From assembly GCA_934597255.1 (NCBI GenBank), contig CAKTQV010000010.1, positions 8,306 to 72,305 of the forward strand: a DNA stretch of 64,000 nt, read 5' to 3'. Below are positions 18,993 through 27,076 of this stretch, piece by piece. This DNA is from an uncultured Oscillospiraceae bacterium (GTDB lineage: Bacteria; Bacillota; Clostridia; Oscillospirales; Oscillospiraceae). Numbering within the stretch: position 1 is the stretch's first letter; the number at the start of each line of letters is the position of its first letter. A program made the position numbers and the translations under genes. The notes under the pieces were generated by a model. It was given only the letters and a program-made list of their open reading frames with translations, was not told the origin of the DNA and did no database searches.

Positions 18993-20966
18993 TCACAGGC
19001 GCATGGCGGCCCAGTAGCCCTCCAGCATGGCCTCGCGGGTCTTTTTTGCCTTGACGCCGCGCAGGCAGTCGCCCACGGGGATGACCTGGGGCGCGGAATA
19101 GATGAGGCTGTCGTAGACGGCCATGTTCGAGCGCAGACCCAGCGCGTAGATGACGCTGTCGGCCTCGATGATGTGTTCGGCGCCGTCTACGTCCGCGGCG
19201 GAAACGGTTTTGCCGCCGCGGATGCCGGTGACTCTCAGCCCGGTGCGGACGTGCAGGCTCGGCGTTTCCGCAAAGGCCTGCATCATGCCTTCCTTGTGCA
19301 TCCAGTTGGCCTCGGGCGCGATCTCGTCGAGCATCTCGACGATGGTGACCTCGTGGCCGGCCTTGGCCAGAAACAGCGCCGTTTCACAGCCGATCAGCCC
19401 GCCGCCGAGCACGGCGACGTGGCGGCCGAGCTTGTCAAGCTGCGTATAGGCCACGGTCGCGTGCTGCACGCGGGGGTCGTCCAGGCCCGGGATGGGCGGC
19501 TTTGCGGCGAGAGAGCCGGCCGCGAGGATAACGGCGTCGTAGCCGCCGGCCTTGACGAAGTCGGGCGTGACCTCCGTGTTGAGGCATATCCTTGCGCCGG
19601 ACTTTTCGGCCATGTGGACCAGATGCTCCTTCAGCCGCCACAGATCGACCTTCAGATCGTCGTAGTCGGTGAAGGTGAGGAAGCCGCCGAGCTTGCCGGA
19701 CCTTTCGCACAGCGTCACGTCATGCCCGCGTTCCGCCGCGGTCGCCGCCGCCTTCAGACCGGCGGGGCCGCCGCCGACGACAAGGACCTTCTTCTTTGCG
19801 CCCACGGGCGGGATATAGTTGCGGTAGCGGTCCTCGCGCCCGGCGGAGGGGTTGACGGAGCACTGGAAATGCTCGCCGGTATGCATGCCGGTCAGGCAGT
19901 CGAGACAGCGGAGGCAGGGCGTGATCTCCTCGGCCCGGCCAAGCGCGGCCTTTTCGGGGAAATGGGGGTCGGCGATGAGGGCGCGCGCCATGGCGACGAT
20001 GTCGGCCTGGCCGGAGGCGAGGACCTCCTCGGCCAGCTCCGGCGTGTTGATCGCGCCGAGCGTGACGACCGGGGCGCGCACGCCGGCGGCCTTGACCGCG
20101 GCGGCGTATTTCACGTTCACGCCGTGGGGCAGGAACATGGTCGGATGAGTGCGCACCGCCTGCGCCTCCTCGGGGTCAAGGCCGGCGGAAACGTGGATGA
20201 AATCGACCTTGCCGTCGATCATTTTGGCGAACTCCACGGCCTCGCCGATCTGCAGACCGCCGTCGATCTCCTCGCAGCCGCTCATGCGGTATTCGATGAG
20301 GAATTTGTCGCCGACGCGCTCGCGCACGCGGTCGATGACCATGAGGGGGAATCTGGCGCGGTTTTCAAGGCTTCCGCCGTAGCCGTCCGTGCGCTTGTTG
20401 TAATACGGGGAGAGGAACTGGCCGAGAAGCCAGCCGTGGCCGCCGTGCAGCAGGCACATATCGTAGCCGGCGTCCTTGAGAAGCTCGGCGCAGCAGGCAA
20501 AGTGCTCGGCCACGTCGTCCATGTCCTTTTCCGTCATGGCGCGCACCTGCACGCCGTCCCAGTCGCGGTAGAAATCCACGGGGCCGATGGGCTCGCCGCC
20601 GTGGTTGGCGGCGGGGGAGGCGTACATGCCGGCGTGGTTGAGCTCGTGGCTGGCCAGCGCGCCGCCCTCGTGAATGGCCATGGCCAGCTCGGAAATGTAG
20701 GGAAGAACGGCGCCGCGGTTTGTGTAGTCAAGATTGAAGCTGCGGGGATTGGAGGCGGCGTGCTCGCGGTCGACGGGCGTGTCGCCCACGGTCACAACGG
20801 CCGCGCCGCCGCGTGCCTTTTCGGCGTAGTAGGCGATCATGGAGGGCATGGGGAAGCCGTGCTCGTCCATCTGGCAGATCATGTTCGGCGCCGAGAACAG
20901 ACGGTTCCGGAACGTCAGCCCCTTGACCGAGAAGCTCTCGAACAGATGCGGATAATAGGCGTTCAT
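18993..20966 (-). CDS. OYE-family FMN/4Fe-4S/FAD oxidoreductase, paralog 1 (BaiCD/BaiH, dienoyl-CoA reductase type)
   Basis: A 657-residue flavin ene-reductase. Residues 1-340 form the Old Yellow Enzyme barrel with HGGHG (174-178), the QFLSP segment and NKRTDGYGGSLENR. Cys351, 354, 357 and 369 form the 4Fe-4S motif. Two Rossmann motifs follow: VLVVGGGPAG for FAD and VAVLGGGLIGCE for NAD(P)H. Relatives include 2,4-dienoyl-CoA reductase, bile-acid BaiCD/BaiH and enoate reductases, which pass electrons NADH to FAD to Fe-S to FMN to a C=C bond. GAAGGAG precedes the ATG. The substrate is unknown. Nearby LysR genes are the likely regulators. Confidence 0.88.
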   Translation of the reverse strand: MNAYYPHLFESFSVKGLTFRNRLFSAPNMICQMDEHGFPMPSMIAYYAEKARGGAAVVTVGDTPVDREHAASNPRSFNLDYTNRGAVLPYISELAMAIHEGGALASHELNHAGMYASPAANHGGEPIGPVDFYRDWDGVQVRAMTEKDMDDVAEHFACCAELLKDAGYDMCLLHGGHGWLLGQFLSPYYNKRTDGYGGSLENRARFPLMVIDRVRERVGDKFLIEYRMSGCEEIDGGLQIGEAVEFAKMIDGKVDFIHVSAGLDPEEAQAVRTHPTMFLPHGVNVKYAAAVKAAGVRAPVVTLGAINTPELAEEVLASGQADIVAMARALIADPHFPEKAALGRAEEITPCLRCLDCLTGMHTGEHFQCSVNPSAGREDRYRNYIPPVGAKKKVLVVGGGPAGLKAAATAAERGHDVTLCERSGKLGGFLTFTDYDDLKVDLWRLKEHLVHMAEKSGARICLNTEVTPDFVKAGGYDAVILAAGSLAAKPPIPGLDDPRVQHATVAYTQLDKLGRHVAVLGGGLIGCETALFLAKAGHEVTIVEMLDEIAPEANWMHKEGMMQAFAETPSLHVRTGLRVTGIRGGKTVSAADVDGAEHIIEADSVIYALGLRSNMAVYDSLIYSAPQVIPVGDCLRGVKAKKTREAMLEGYWAAMRL

Positions 20967-20998
20967 CTTGTTTTCTCCTTCATTTTTTGTTCCCTTTC

Positions 20999-21027
20999 AT
21001 TATATTTTTCCGCGGCGGGAATGAAAA
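20999..21027 (-). promoter_or_regulatory. Putative promoter of OYE paralog 1
   Basis: On the minus strand a perfect TATAAT (20999-21004) stands 17 bases from TTTTCA (21022-21027), about 33 bases before the ATG. A weak -35 is usual for an activator-dependent promoter. Confidence 0.45.
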
Positions 21028-21032
21028 GAGAC

Positions 21033-21072
21033 AAAAAATTGTACCCCTCACACATTTCCGTGCGAGGGGTAC
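21033..21072 (-). terminator. Terminator of the FprA-LysR-LysR operon
   Basis: A nine-base perfect stem GTACCCCTC/GAGGGGTAC (21041-21072) with a 14-base loop. It is followed on the minus strand by a T-rich tract (21033-21040) and separates the LysR operon from the promoter of OYE paralog 1. Confidence 0.6.
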
Positions 21073-21075
21073 GGT

Positions 21076-21975
21076 TCATACGCCGCCGGGCCGGTAGCCG
21101 AAGAGGGCGCGAAGCTCCTTGAGAAGGACCGGGACAAGCGCGTTTTCGTTCAGCGGCAGATAGCAGCAGAACAGCTCCGTCCGCTCCTCGAGCGGCTTGA
21201 AGCCAAGCGTCGGGATGCCGTTGAGAAAGCCGTAATAGCGGTCGGAAACGGCGATGCCGCCGGACAGCATCATCTGCGCGCGCAGGTCGGCCGGCGTCGG
21301 CACGATGCGGGAGGGGCAGTCCGAAAGCCCGGCGCCGCTCAGTTCCTGGCGGATGAGCGTTTTCGTTTCCAGATAGCTGCGGTCGCGGCCGGCTACGGTG
21401 AGATAGAAAAGCCGGCGGCGCGCGGCCTTATCCGGCGCGTCCGGGCCGAAAAGCTCCTTCGGCCCGAAAAGGCAGAGCTGTTCGTTGGCGACGGCGGCGG
21501 CCTCGACGTCCCGGTGCTGCGGCAGATGCCCCTCGGAAAACAGCGCCGCGTCGACCCGGCCGTCCAGCAGCGCGTCCAGCAGCTGGGAGTTTCCGTACAG
21601 GCGGAAGCTGAGCGCGGCGTCGCTGTGTGCGGACTGGAAGGGAAGTATGGCCGTTTGCAGGATGCGGCCGGGATTGAGCCATTCCGAGCAGCCGATGCGC
21701 AGGGACGGCCGGGCGCGGTAATGCGCGGCGGCTTCCTCCCGCGCGGCGGCGAGAGCCTCTCCCTGCGCAGCGAACAGGGCGGCGTAATACGTTCCGGCCT
21801 GCGTCAGCGCGGCGGCCGCGCCCCGGCGGTCGAACAGGCGCACGCCCAGCTCCGTTTCCAGCGAGGAGATATGCTGGGCGAGCGTCTGCGGCGCGTAGTA
21901 CAGCTCGTCGGCGGCTGCTGGGAAGCCGCCGAGCCGGGCGGCGGCGAGAAAGCATCGGATCTGAACGCTGTTCAT
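21076..21975 (-). CDS. LysR-type transcriptional regulator A
   Basis: A 299-residue regulator. An N-terminal winged helix-turn-helix (residues 1-60; CFLAAARLGGFPAAADELYYAPQTLAQHISSLE split as usual over helices 1-3) is followed by a diverged type-2 periplasmic-binding-like effector domain. It is translationally coupled to LysR B (ATGA overlap at 21972-21975) and is the last gene of the FprA operon. It lies 110 bases from the start of OYE paralog 1, a likely target. The effector is unknown. Confidence 0.85.
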   Translation of the reverse strand: MNSVQIRCFLAAARLGGFPAAADELYYAPQTLAQHISSLETELGVRLFDRRGAAAALTQAGTYYAALFAAQGEALAAAREEAAAHYRARPSLRIGCSEWLNPGRILQTAILPFQSAHSDAALSFRLYGNSQLLDALLDGRVDAALFSEGHLPQHRDVEAAAVANEQLCLFGPKELFGPDAPDKAARRRLFYLTVAGRDRSYLETKTLIRQELSGAGLSDCPSRIVPTPADLRAQMMLSGGIAVSDRYYGFLNGIPTLGFKPLEERTELFCCYLPLNENALVPVLLKELRALFGYRPGGV

Positions 21976-22823
21976 AGGGCTCCCTCCTCCAGCGCACCGG
22001 CCAGAAGCGCCGCGGCGGCGCTGGAACGGCGGCGGACGGCGCAGATGGGCACGCGCAGATCATCCGGCAGCGGACGGCGCAGCGCGGTAAGACCGTCGCC
22101 GGTCAGATTTTCCGGCCCGACCGTCCATCCGCCGCCGAGCATGACCTCCGTGTACACGCTGTCGAGGCGGTCGAGCGGCGTCACGGACAGTTCGGACACG
22201 CCGAAAAGGCCGCAGAGCGTCCGCCGCAGCCATTCGTCCGTCTCCCGGCCGAGAGAGCAGTGGAGCCAGGGCGCCTCCGGCACGGGCGTGCCGCCGCGCG
22301 CGTGAAGAAAAAGCGGCAGCGAGCAGAAGGCCCGGCCCGAAACGAGCGTGCCGCCGTCGGCCAGAGAGCGTGCGGCCGGCTCCGGCAGCAGAAGAATGTC
22401 GATCTGTCCGCCGCGCAGAGCGTCTGCCAGAGCGGAAAAGGCGCCCGTCCGGTATTCGGCGCGGGCGGCGGCGTCTTCGCCTATGGCGTCGAGCGCGCGC
22501 CGCGCCGCGGACGGCAGGCCGCACCAGTCGCACAGGCCCACGCGCAGCGGCGCCTCGCTGCCGGCGGGGCCGGGGAAAAAGCGCGCGTGCGCCTCGTCGA
22601 GCGCGGCGCTGAACTGCGAGGCCCAGCGGAAGAAGACGCGGCCGCCGGCCGTCAGCTGCATGGAGCTGCTGTTGCGCGTGAACAGGGCGAAGCCCAGCTC
22701 CTCCTCAAGCTTTTTGATGCTGCGGCTGACCGTCTGCTGCGTGACGGCGAGGTATCTGGCCGTCGCGGAGAAGTTTTTCGTTTCGGCGGCGGACAGGAAG
22801 CAGGAAAGTTCGGTGTCGTTCAT
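21972..22823 (-). CDS. LysR-type transcriptional regulator B
   Basis: A 283-residue LysR protein starting MNDTELSCFLSAAETKNFSA, with a typical helix-turn-helix (VTQQTVSRSIKKLEEELGF) and an effector domain. Its ATG overlaps the stop of the FprA gene (ATGA, 22820-22823) and its stop overlaps the ATG of LysR A, so all three proteins are made from one message. A three-codon longer start is possible but lies inside the FprA gene without better signals. Two different LysR genes in tandem imply two signals or a heteromeric regulator. Confidence 0.85.
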   Translation of the reverse strand: MNDTELSCFLSAAETKNFSATARYLAVTQQTVSRSIKKLEEELGFALFTRNSSSMQLTAGGRVFFRWASQFSAALDEAHARFFPGPAGSEAPLRVGLCDWCGLPSAARRALDAIGEDAAARAEYRTGAFSALADALRGGQIDILLLPEPAARSLADGGTLVSGRAFCSLPLFLHARGGTPVPEAPWLHCSLGRETDEWLRRTLCGLFGVSELSVTPLDRLDSVYTEVMLGGGWTVGPENLTGDGLTALRRPLPDDLRVPICAVRRRSSAAAALLAGALEEGAL

Positions 22824-23983
22824 TCGGAGCACAGAGCGCCGGCCAGAGCGTCGGCGGCGGCGCGCGCGGCGTCGTCCATCGCGCCGCGGAGCGTGACGAC
22901 GGGGGCGGCGAATGTCAGCTCGCGGCAGGGCTCGAGCAGCTGGCGCATGCGGCGGGCGGCCTGCGGCGCCCAGGAGCCGTTTTCGATCAGGGCCACGGTG
23001 CGCTTCTGGTAGCCGCGCTCGGTGAGCGCGTCGATGAACTGCTTCATGCAGGGGAAAATATCCCCGTTGTAGGTCGTTGTGGCCAGCACGAGCCGGTCGT
23101 AGCGGAAGGCGTCCTCCACGGCCTCGGCCATGTCGCAGCGCGCCAGATCGCTCACGGCGACGGTCTCGCAGCCGCGGGCCCGGAGCGCCCCGGCCAGATA
23201 GTCGGCCGCCTGCTCTGTGTGGCCGTAGACGGAGCTGAAGGCGATGCAGACGCCCCGGCTTTCCGGGCGGTAGGACGACCAGGCGTCGTACAGGCCGACG
23301 CAGGTTTCCAGGTCCTCCGACAGCACGGGGCCGTGCAGCGGGCAGATGCGCGCAAGCGGGAGCGGCGCGAGCTTTTTCAGAAGCGCCTGCACCGGCGCGC
23401 CGTATTTTCCGACGATGCCGAAGTAATACCGCCGCGCTTCACAGGCCCAATCGTCGCCCTCCGGCGCGTCCAGCGCGCCGAATTTGCCGAAGGCGTCGGC
23501 GGAAAACAGCGTCCGCTCCGCTTCCTCGTAGCTGACCATGACCTCCGGCCAGTGGACCATGGGCGCGGCGAAAAAGCGCAGCGTATGCGTCCCGAGCGGC
23601 AGGACGGCGCCGTCGCCGACGGGGTGCGGGCGGCGGATTAGCCCGCCGCCGTAAAACTGCGCGAGCATGGGAAAGGCCCTCTCGCCGGCCACGACCTCGG
23701 TTTCGGGCCAGCGGGCGAGAAACTGCGCCAGACTGGACGAATGGTCCGGCTCGACGTGGTGCAGGACGAGATAGTCCGGCTGCCGGCCGGCCAGCGCGGT
23801 CTCCAGCTTTTCCAGCCATTCGCCGGCAAAACGCCCGTCCACCGTGTCGAGCACGGCGTTTTTTTCGTCGAGCAGAAGATAGGAATTGTAGGCCATGCCG
23901 TCCGGGACGGCAAACTGGCCCTCGAACAGATCGGTCTCGTGGTCGTTGACGCCGATATAGCGGATGCTTTCTGTGATCGTCAT
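22820..23983 (-). CDS. A-type flavoprotein (FprA/flavorubredoxin family)
   Basis: A 387-residue flavodiiron protein. The N-terminal metallo-beta-lactamase domain carries HHVEPDHSSS (H-x-E-x-D-H diiron ligands) with further ligands around APMVHWPEVM. The C-terminal flavodoxin domain begins near residue 250 (CIAFSSVYGHTEQAA) and binds FMN. Such proteins reduce O2 to water or NO to N2O in anaerobes. No rubredoxin domain is fused and none is adjacent. It is the first gene of an operon with two LysR genes, both joined by ATGA overlaps. Confidence 0.9.
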   Translation of the reverse strand: MTITESIRYIGVNDHETDLFEGQFAVPDGMAYNSYLLLDEKNAVLDTVDGRFAGEWLEKLETALAGRQPDYLVLHHVEPDHSSSLAQFLARWPETEVVAGERAFPMLAQFYGGGLIRRPHPVGDGAVLPLGTHTLRFFAAPMVHWPEVMVSYEEAERTLFSADAFGKFGALDAPEGDDWACEARRYYFGIVGKYGAPVQALLKKLAPLPLARICPLHGPVLSEDLETCVGLYDAWSSYRPESRGVCIAFSSVYGHTEQAADYLAGALRARGCETVAVSDLARCDMAEAVEDAFRYDRLVLATTTYNGDIFPCMKQFIDALTERGYQKRTVALIENGSWAPQAARRMRQLLEPCRELTFAAPVVTLRGAMDDAARAAADALAGALCSE

Positions 23984-24032
23984 GTCATGGTTCCTCCCGC
24001 GTGTATTTTTTCAAAATGTTCGTCCCGCGCCG

Positions 24033-24935
24033 TCAGGGCGCCCCGCCGTCCGGCTGCACGCACGCGCGCAGCACGTCCAGAAACAGCCGCACGCTGGGGT
24101 TGTGTCCGTCGGGACGCCAGGCGGCGATGTAGCTGCGGCTGGTGTCCATATCCGTGATGGGCACGACGTCCACGGAATTGGCGAACAGCACCGACGGCAG
24201 CGCCGACGGCATGATCGAAACGCCCAGCCCCGCGCTCACGGCCAGCAGCACGGATTCCAGCTTGTCGTAGCGGTTCATGATGCTCGGCACAAAGCCATGC
24301 GCGGCGCAGATGGCCATGATCTTGCGGTACAGGTCGGTGTTGCACGGCTCCTGGGATAAAATGAAGCGCTCGTGCTCCAGCGCCCGGAAATCCAGCGGCT
24401 GCTGCGCCAGCGGGTGCCCCTTCGGTACGACGAGCGCCAGCGAGTCCTTGTGCGTCGTCATCGAGTCCCAGCCGCCGCCCGGCGGGAGCATATCCTGCTG
24501 GAGAAGATGGACGTCGTAGCGGCTTTCGTGCATGGCGGCGGTCTGTCCGGCGGCGGTCTGGAAGGCCACGTCCACGATCACGTCCGGATGGCGGGAGAAA
24601 AACGAGTCGAGCGCCCGCGTGAGCATGCTGGAGCAGGTCGTCAGCGCCGAAATGTAAAGATGGCCGGCCGCGCCCTCGCGGAAGTGGCCGACGAGCAGCT
24701 CCGCCGACTGCGCCGTGCTGAGGATGTCGAGCGCGTAGGGCAGAAGCGCCGCGCCCTCCTCCGTAAGCGAGACCTGGCGGCTGCTGCGCGAGAAAAGCGT
24801 CACGCCGAGACTGCGCTCGAGCTGGCCGATCTCGCGGCTGACGGACGACTGCGAGACGCCGAGCTGGCGCGCCGTCTGGCGGAAGTTGAGAATGTTGGCC
24901 AGCGTGACAAAGCAGCTGAGCTGGGATATCTCCAT
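24033..24935 (-). CDS. LysR-type regulator C, divergent from the molybdoenzyme operon
   Basis: A 300-residue LysR protein beginning MEISQLSCFVTLANILNF, with QTARQLGVSQSSVSREIGQLERSLGV as the DNA-binding helices and a full effector domain. I choose the ATG at 24935 because AAGGAGG precedes it; a longer frame extends into the promoter and is rejected. It is transcribed away from the five-gene-plus-molybdoenzyme operon at 25119-30701. An imperfect palindrome lies between the two promoters, the classic layout for autoregulation and activation of the divergent operon. Confidence 0.9.
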   Translation of the reverse strand: MEISQLSCFVTLANILNFRQTARQLGVSQSSVSREIGQLERSLGVTLFSRSSRQVSLTEEGAALLPYALDILSTAQSAELLVGHFREGAAGHLYISALTTCSSMLTRALDSFFSRHPDVIVDVAFQTAAGQTAAMHESRYDVHLLQQDMLPPGGGWDSMTTHKDSLALVVPKGHPLAQQPLDFRALEHERFILSQEPCNTDLYRKIMAICAAHGFVPSIMNRYDKLESVLLAVSAGLGVSIMPSALPSVLFANSVDVVPITDMDTSRSYIAAWRPDGHNPSVRLFLDVLRACVQPDGGAP

Positions 24936-24957
24936 GCCGGTCGCCTCCTTGCCCCTC

Positions 24958-24986
24958 ATTTTACGGACTTGTGATGAAAAAGTCAA
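24958..24986 (-). promoter_or_regulatory. Promoter of LysR C
   Basis: On the minus strand TTGACT (24981-24986) and TAAAAT (24958-24963) are separated by 17 bases, about 23 bases before the LysR C start. Its -35 touches the palindrome at 24986-25019, so binding there could repress it. Confidence 0.6.
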
Positions 24987-25019
24987 TTCGTTTTGCGTTG
25001 ATTGATTCAAAATACGAAT
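24986..25019. promoter_or_regulatory. Putative LysR C operator
   Basis: An interrupted inverted repeat with arms ATTCGTTTTG (24986-24995) and CAAAATACGAAT (25008-25019). It sits between the divergent promoters, 30 bases upstream of the -35 of the molybdoenzyme operon. The position and dyad fit a LysR activator site; binding is inferred. Confidence 0.4.
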
Positions 25020-25048
25020 CACTGTAATCGAAAAACAGAATTTATCTA

Positions 25049-25077
25049 TTGACAAGGCCCGGAGCCGATGCAATAAT
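25049..25077 (+). promoter_or_regulatory. Promoter of the small-gene/molybdoenzyme operon
   Basis: A consensus TTGACA (25049-25054) and AATAAT (25072-25077) are separated by 17 bases, 41 bases before the first GTG start. Confidence 0.65.
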
Positions 25078-25118
25078 GAATGTGAACACGTTTATAATAA
25101 AGGAAAAGGGGGCGCGCG

Positions 25119-25541
25119 GTGGAGCGAAAGGATACGGCGCGGCAGCGGGACAGAGTCGAGCTCGCGCTGCTGGAAAAGGACGGCGCCAAGCTGCTGGAAT
25201 GTGTGGACGGCGGCGGCATGGGCGCGGTGCTGTCCGGGGATGAGCTGATGTATGTGTTTCTGTACCGGGGGCAGTATCAGTGCTTCATCCATAAGCTCGA
25301 CGCGCCGGAGGGCCGGCACAAGAGCTTCGCGCCCGACGAGCGCAACCGGGCGATGCTGAAGAATCTCGACTCGGCGGCCGACGCGCTTTTTCAGATCCAT
25401 TTCGGAAAAGAGATGGACCCGATGGGCGTGATGGAGGCGGCGGAGCGCGGCATCTGCCAGTATCTCGACAGTATCGGCAAGCTGCCGGCGGAGGACGTGG
25501 ACTTCATGGCGGCTTATGAACAGGAAGGAGACAAAGCATGA
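25119..25541 (+). CDS. Protein of unknown function, first gene of the molybdoenzyme operon
   Basis: A 140-residue soluble, acidic protein with no family I recognise. It has no signal peptide or membrane segment. Visible features are an N-terminal charged helix (ERKDTARQRDRVELALLEKDG), a predicted beta-rich middle (LMYVFLYRGQYQCFIHKLD) and a helical tail. The start is a GTG at 25119 behind AAGGAAAAGGGGG. It overlaps the next gene by four bases (ATGA). Co-transcription with the transhydroxylase-like enzyme suggests an accessory role in enzyme assembly, substrate handling or sensing, which is inference only. Confidence 0.65.
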   Translation: MERKDTARQRDRVELALLEKDGAKLLECVDGGGMGAVLSGDELMYVFLYRGQYQCFIHKLDAPEGRHKSFAPDERNRAMLKNLDSAADALFQIHFGKEMDPMGVMEAAERGICQYLDSIGKLPAEDVDFMAAYEQEGDKA

Positions 25542-25735
25542 AAACCTATCGCTTTCTGGTCCGCAGCACCAGACGCGGCTTTACGGAGTGGGCCAGCGTC
25601 CGCGAGGACGGCGTTGAGGTCCGGCGCATCGACCGCGACGTCTGGCAGGAAACGGTGCGCCAGTTCCGCGAGCGCGTGGGGGCCGAGCTTGAGGCCGAGG
25701 GCTACGCGCCGGAAGAGCATCAGTACACGCTCTGA
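25538..25735 (+). CDS. Small protein of unknown function
   Basis: A 65-residue highly charged protein (MKTYRFLVRSTRRGFTEWAS start, then acidic and basic helices rich in Arg and Glu). The beta-strand-then-helix pattern suggests a small alpha/beta fold. No cysteines or known motifs are present. It is coupled to the preceding gene by ATGA and followed 17 bases later by the Nudix-like gene. Coding is supported by the overlap, the third-position GC and its fixed place in the operon. Function unknown. Confidence 0.6.
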   Translation: MKTYRFLVRSTRRGFTEWASVREDGVEVRRIDRDVWQETVRQFRERVGAELEAEGYAPEEHQYTL

Positions 25736-25752
25736 GGAAAGGAGAGACGCGC

Positions 25753-26232
25753 ATGGAATACATATCGGTTCTGATCCAGCACCACGCCGGGCCGACCGGC
25801 GATGTGCTGATCGCCAAAAATGAAAAGGGCGTCTGGGAATTTCCCAACGGCCGCATCCGCACGAACGAAAGTGACGAGGCGGCTGTGACGCGCGTGTGCC
25901 GGGAGGAGCTGGGCATGACCGTCACGCCCGGCCGGCTCGAGATGCTGGGGCATCACTACCCCGAGGACGGCACGGTCGAGCACATCGTCTGCGGCAACAT
26001 CACCCACAACACCCACACGAAATGCGACTGGCACAAGTACTACGGCGCGGTGGACACCTGGCAGACGGAGCCGTCGGCCGGCCGGTACACCGAGTTTGCC
26101 TGGGTGCATCCGTCGGAGCTGGGACGCTATGAATTTGCCGGCGACGACCGGGATTTCATGGCCAAATACGACCCATGGATCAACGGCCGGCCCATTCCCG
26201 ACCGGCGGATGTACGGAAGGGAGGCGCTATGA
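25753..26232 (+). CDS. Nudix-fold protein in the molybdoenzyme operon
   Basis: A 159-residue protein with a near-canonical Nudix box. It begins G-R-I-R-T-N-E and ends R-V-C-R-E-E-L-G-M, giving G-x5-E-x7-R-V-x2-E-E-x-G-M; the glutamate after the first arginine is Val. The two key metal-binding glutamates (EE) are kept, so activity on a nucleoside diphosphate derivative or a related phosphate ester is possible. An extended C-terminus (FMAKYDPWINGRPIPDRR) is unusual. AGGAAAGGAGA precedes the ATG. It overlaps the next gene by four bases. Its part in a molybdenum-enzyme operon is not known. Confidence 0.72.
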   Translation: MEYISVLIQHHAGPTGDVLIAKNEKGVWEFPNGRIRTNESDEAAVTRVCREELGMTVTPGRLEMLGHHYPEDGTVEHIVCGNITHNTHTKCDWHKYYGAVDTWQTEPSAGRYTEFAWVHPSELGRYEFAGDDRDFMAKYDPWINGRPIPDRRMYGREAL

Positions 26233-26528
26233 AAAAATACGTTTTTGAAGCGCTCAAGAAGCAGCTGGAAAAGCCCACCGAGCCGAAATACGTTTTCTGC
26301 ACGACGGCCCGGTCCATCGTCCTCGCCGAAACGGAGGAGGAGGCGCGGCTTCTGGCGGAGCGCGATATGCGGAAAATGTACCGCGGCTCCGGCGTGGCGC
26401 TGGGCGAAGCACGCTGCGTGTCGGCGGACGAGCTACCCGAGGACTGGAATTACGGCTACGGCGACGGGCGCCGGGCCGGCAGCGACGACGACAAGGCCGG
26501 GCTGATCGCCCGGTATGTGATCCGATAA
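26229..26528 (+). CDS. Small protein of unknown function
   Basis: A 99-residue protein beginning MKKYVFEALKKQLEKPTEPK. A YVFCTTARSIVLAETEEEARLLAERDMRKMY region looks like a short beta strand followed by a long charged helix. The C-terminus is Gly/Asp/Arg-rich (YGDGRRAGSDDDKAG). I choose the ATG at 26229, which overlaps the Nudix stop (ATGA) and has GGAAGGGAGG in front, over an upstream in-frame ATG inside the Nudix gene. No family recognised. Confidence 0.6.
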   Translation: MKKYVFEALKKQLEKPTEPKYVFCTTARSIVLAETEEEARLLAERDMRKMYRGSGVALGEARCVSADELPEDWNYGYGDGRRAGSDDDKAGLIARYVIR

Positions 26529-26541
26529 GGGGGCGGCAGCG

Positions 26542-27063
26542 ATGGATCTTGAGAAAAAATACCTTCTGCATCTGCCGGAGGGCAACGTGATCATGCGCCG
26601 GGAGGAGATATTCGCGCGCGTAAAGGATATCCTGAAGGATCATCCCAGCGAGCACATCAACGCCTTCCGCATCTGGTACGAGGATTTCGAGGGCTGCGGC
26701 ATGCCCGGCTCGGACGTTTACGACTGCATCGTCGAGTGCATCCGCTCGATGCCGGACGACTGGAAGGACATCGGCCCCATGCGCTCCGAGCGCTACGGCG
26801 TGATCGATCCGACGTTTCTGAACCTGCACTACGCCGAGCGGCGCAAGAGAGCCGACGCGCCCGGCGGCCCCGTGGAGATGCTGCAGCACCAGTTCCACAT
26901 GGGCCGGCACTATCAGGGGCCGGACGGCCGCGTGTTCTGGATCCCGGTGATCGAGGATTTCGACATGCGCGGCTTTGAGCGCGTGGACGGCAAGTACGTC
27001 GGAACGATGGTCGAGATCGATCCGCGTTCGGACTACGCCCGCCGGATGGTCGAAGTGAAGTAA
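26542..27063 (+). CDS. Protein of unknown function directly upstream of the molybdoenzyme
   Basis: A 173-residue soluble protein. It starts MDLEKKYLLHLPEGNVIMRR and is rich in aromatic and charged residues. An N-terminal helical part (FARVKDILKDHPSEHINAF) is followed by a His-rich middle (MLQHQFHMGRHYQGPDG) that could bind a metal. AAGGGGGCGG precedes the ATG. The gene is separated from the catalytic subunit gene by only 13 bases. It is a candidate chaperone or third subunit; I know no family for it and infer this from position only. Confidence 0.65.
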   Translation: MDLEKKYLLHLPEGNVIMRREEIFARVKDILKDHPSEHINAFRIWYEDFEGCGMPGSDVYDCIVECIRSMPDDWKDIGPMRSERYGVIDPTFLNLHYAERRKRADAPGGPVEMLQHQFHMGRHYQGPDGRVFWIPVIEDFDMRGFERVDGKYVGTMVEIDPRSDYARRMVEVK

Positions 27064-27076
27064 GGGGAGGACGAGT

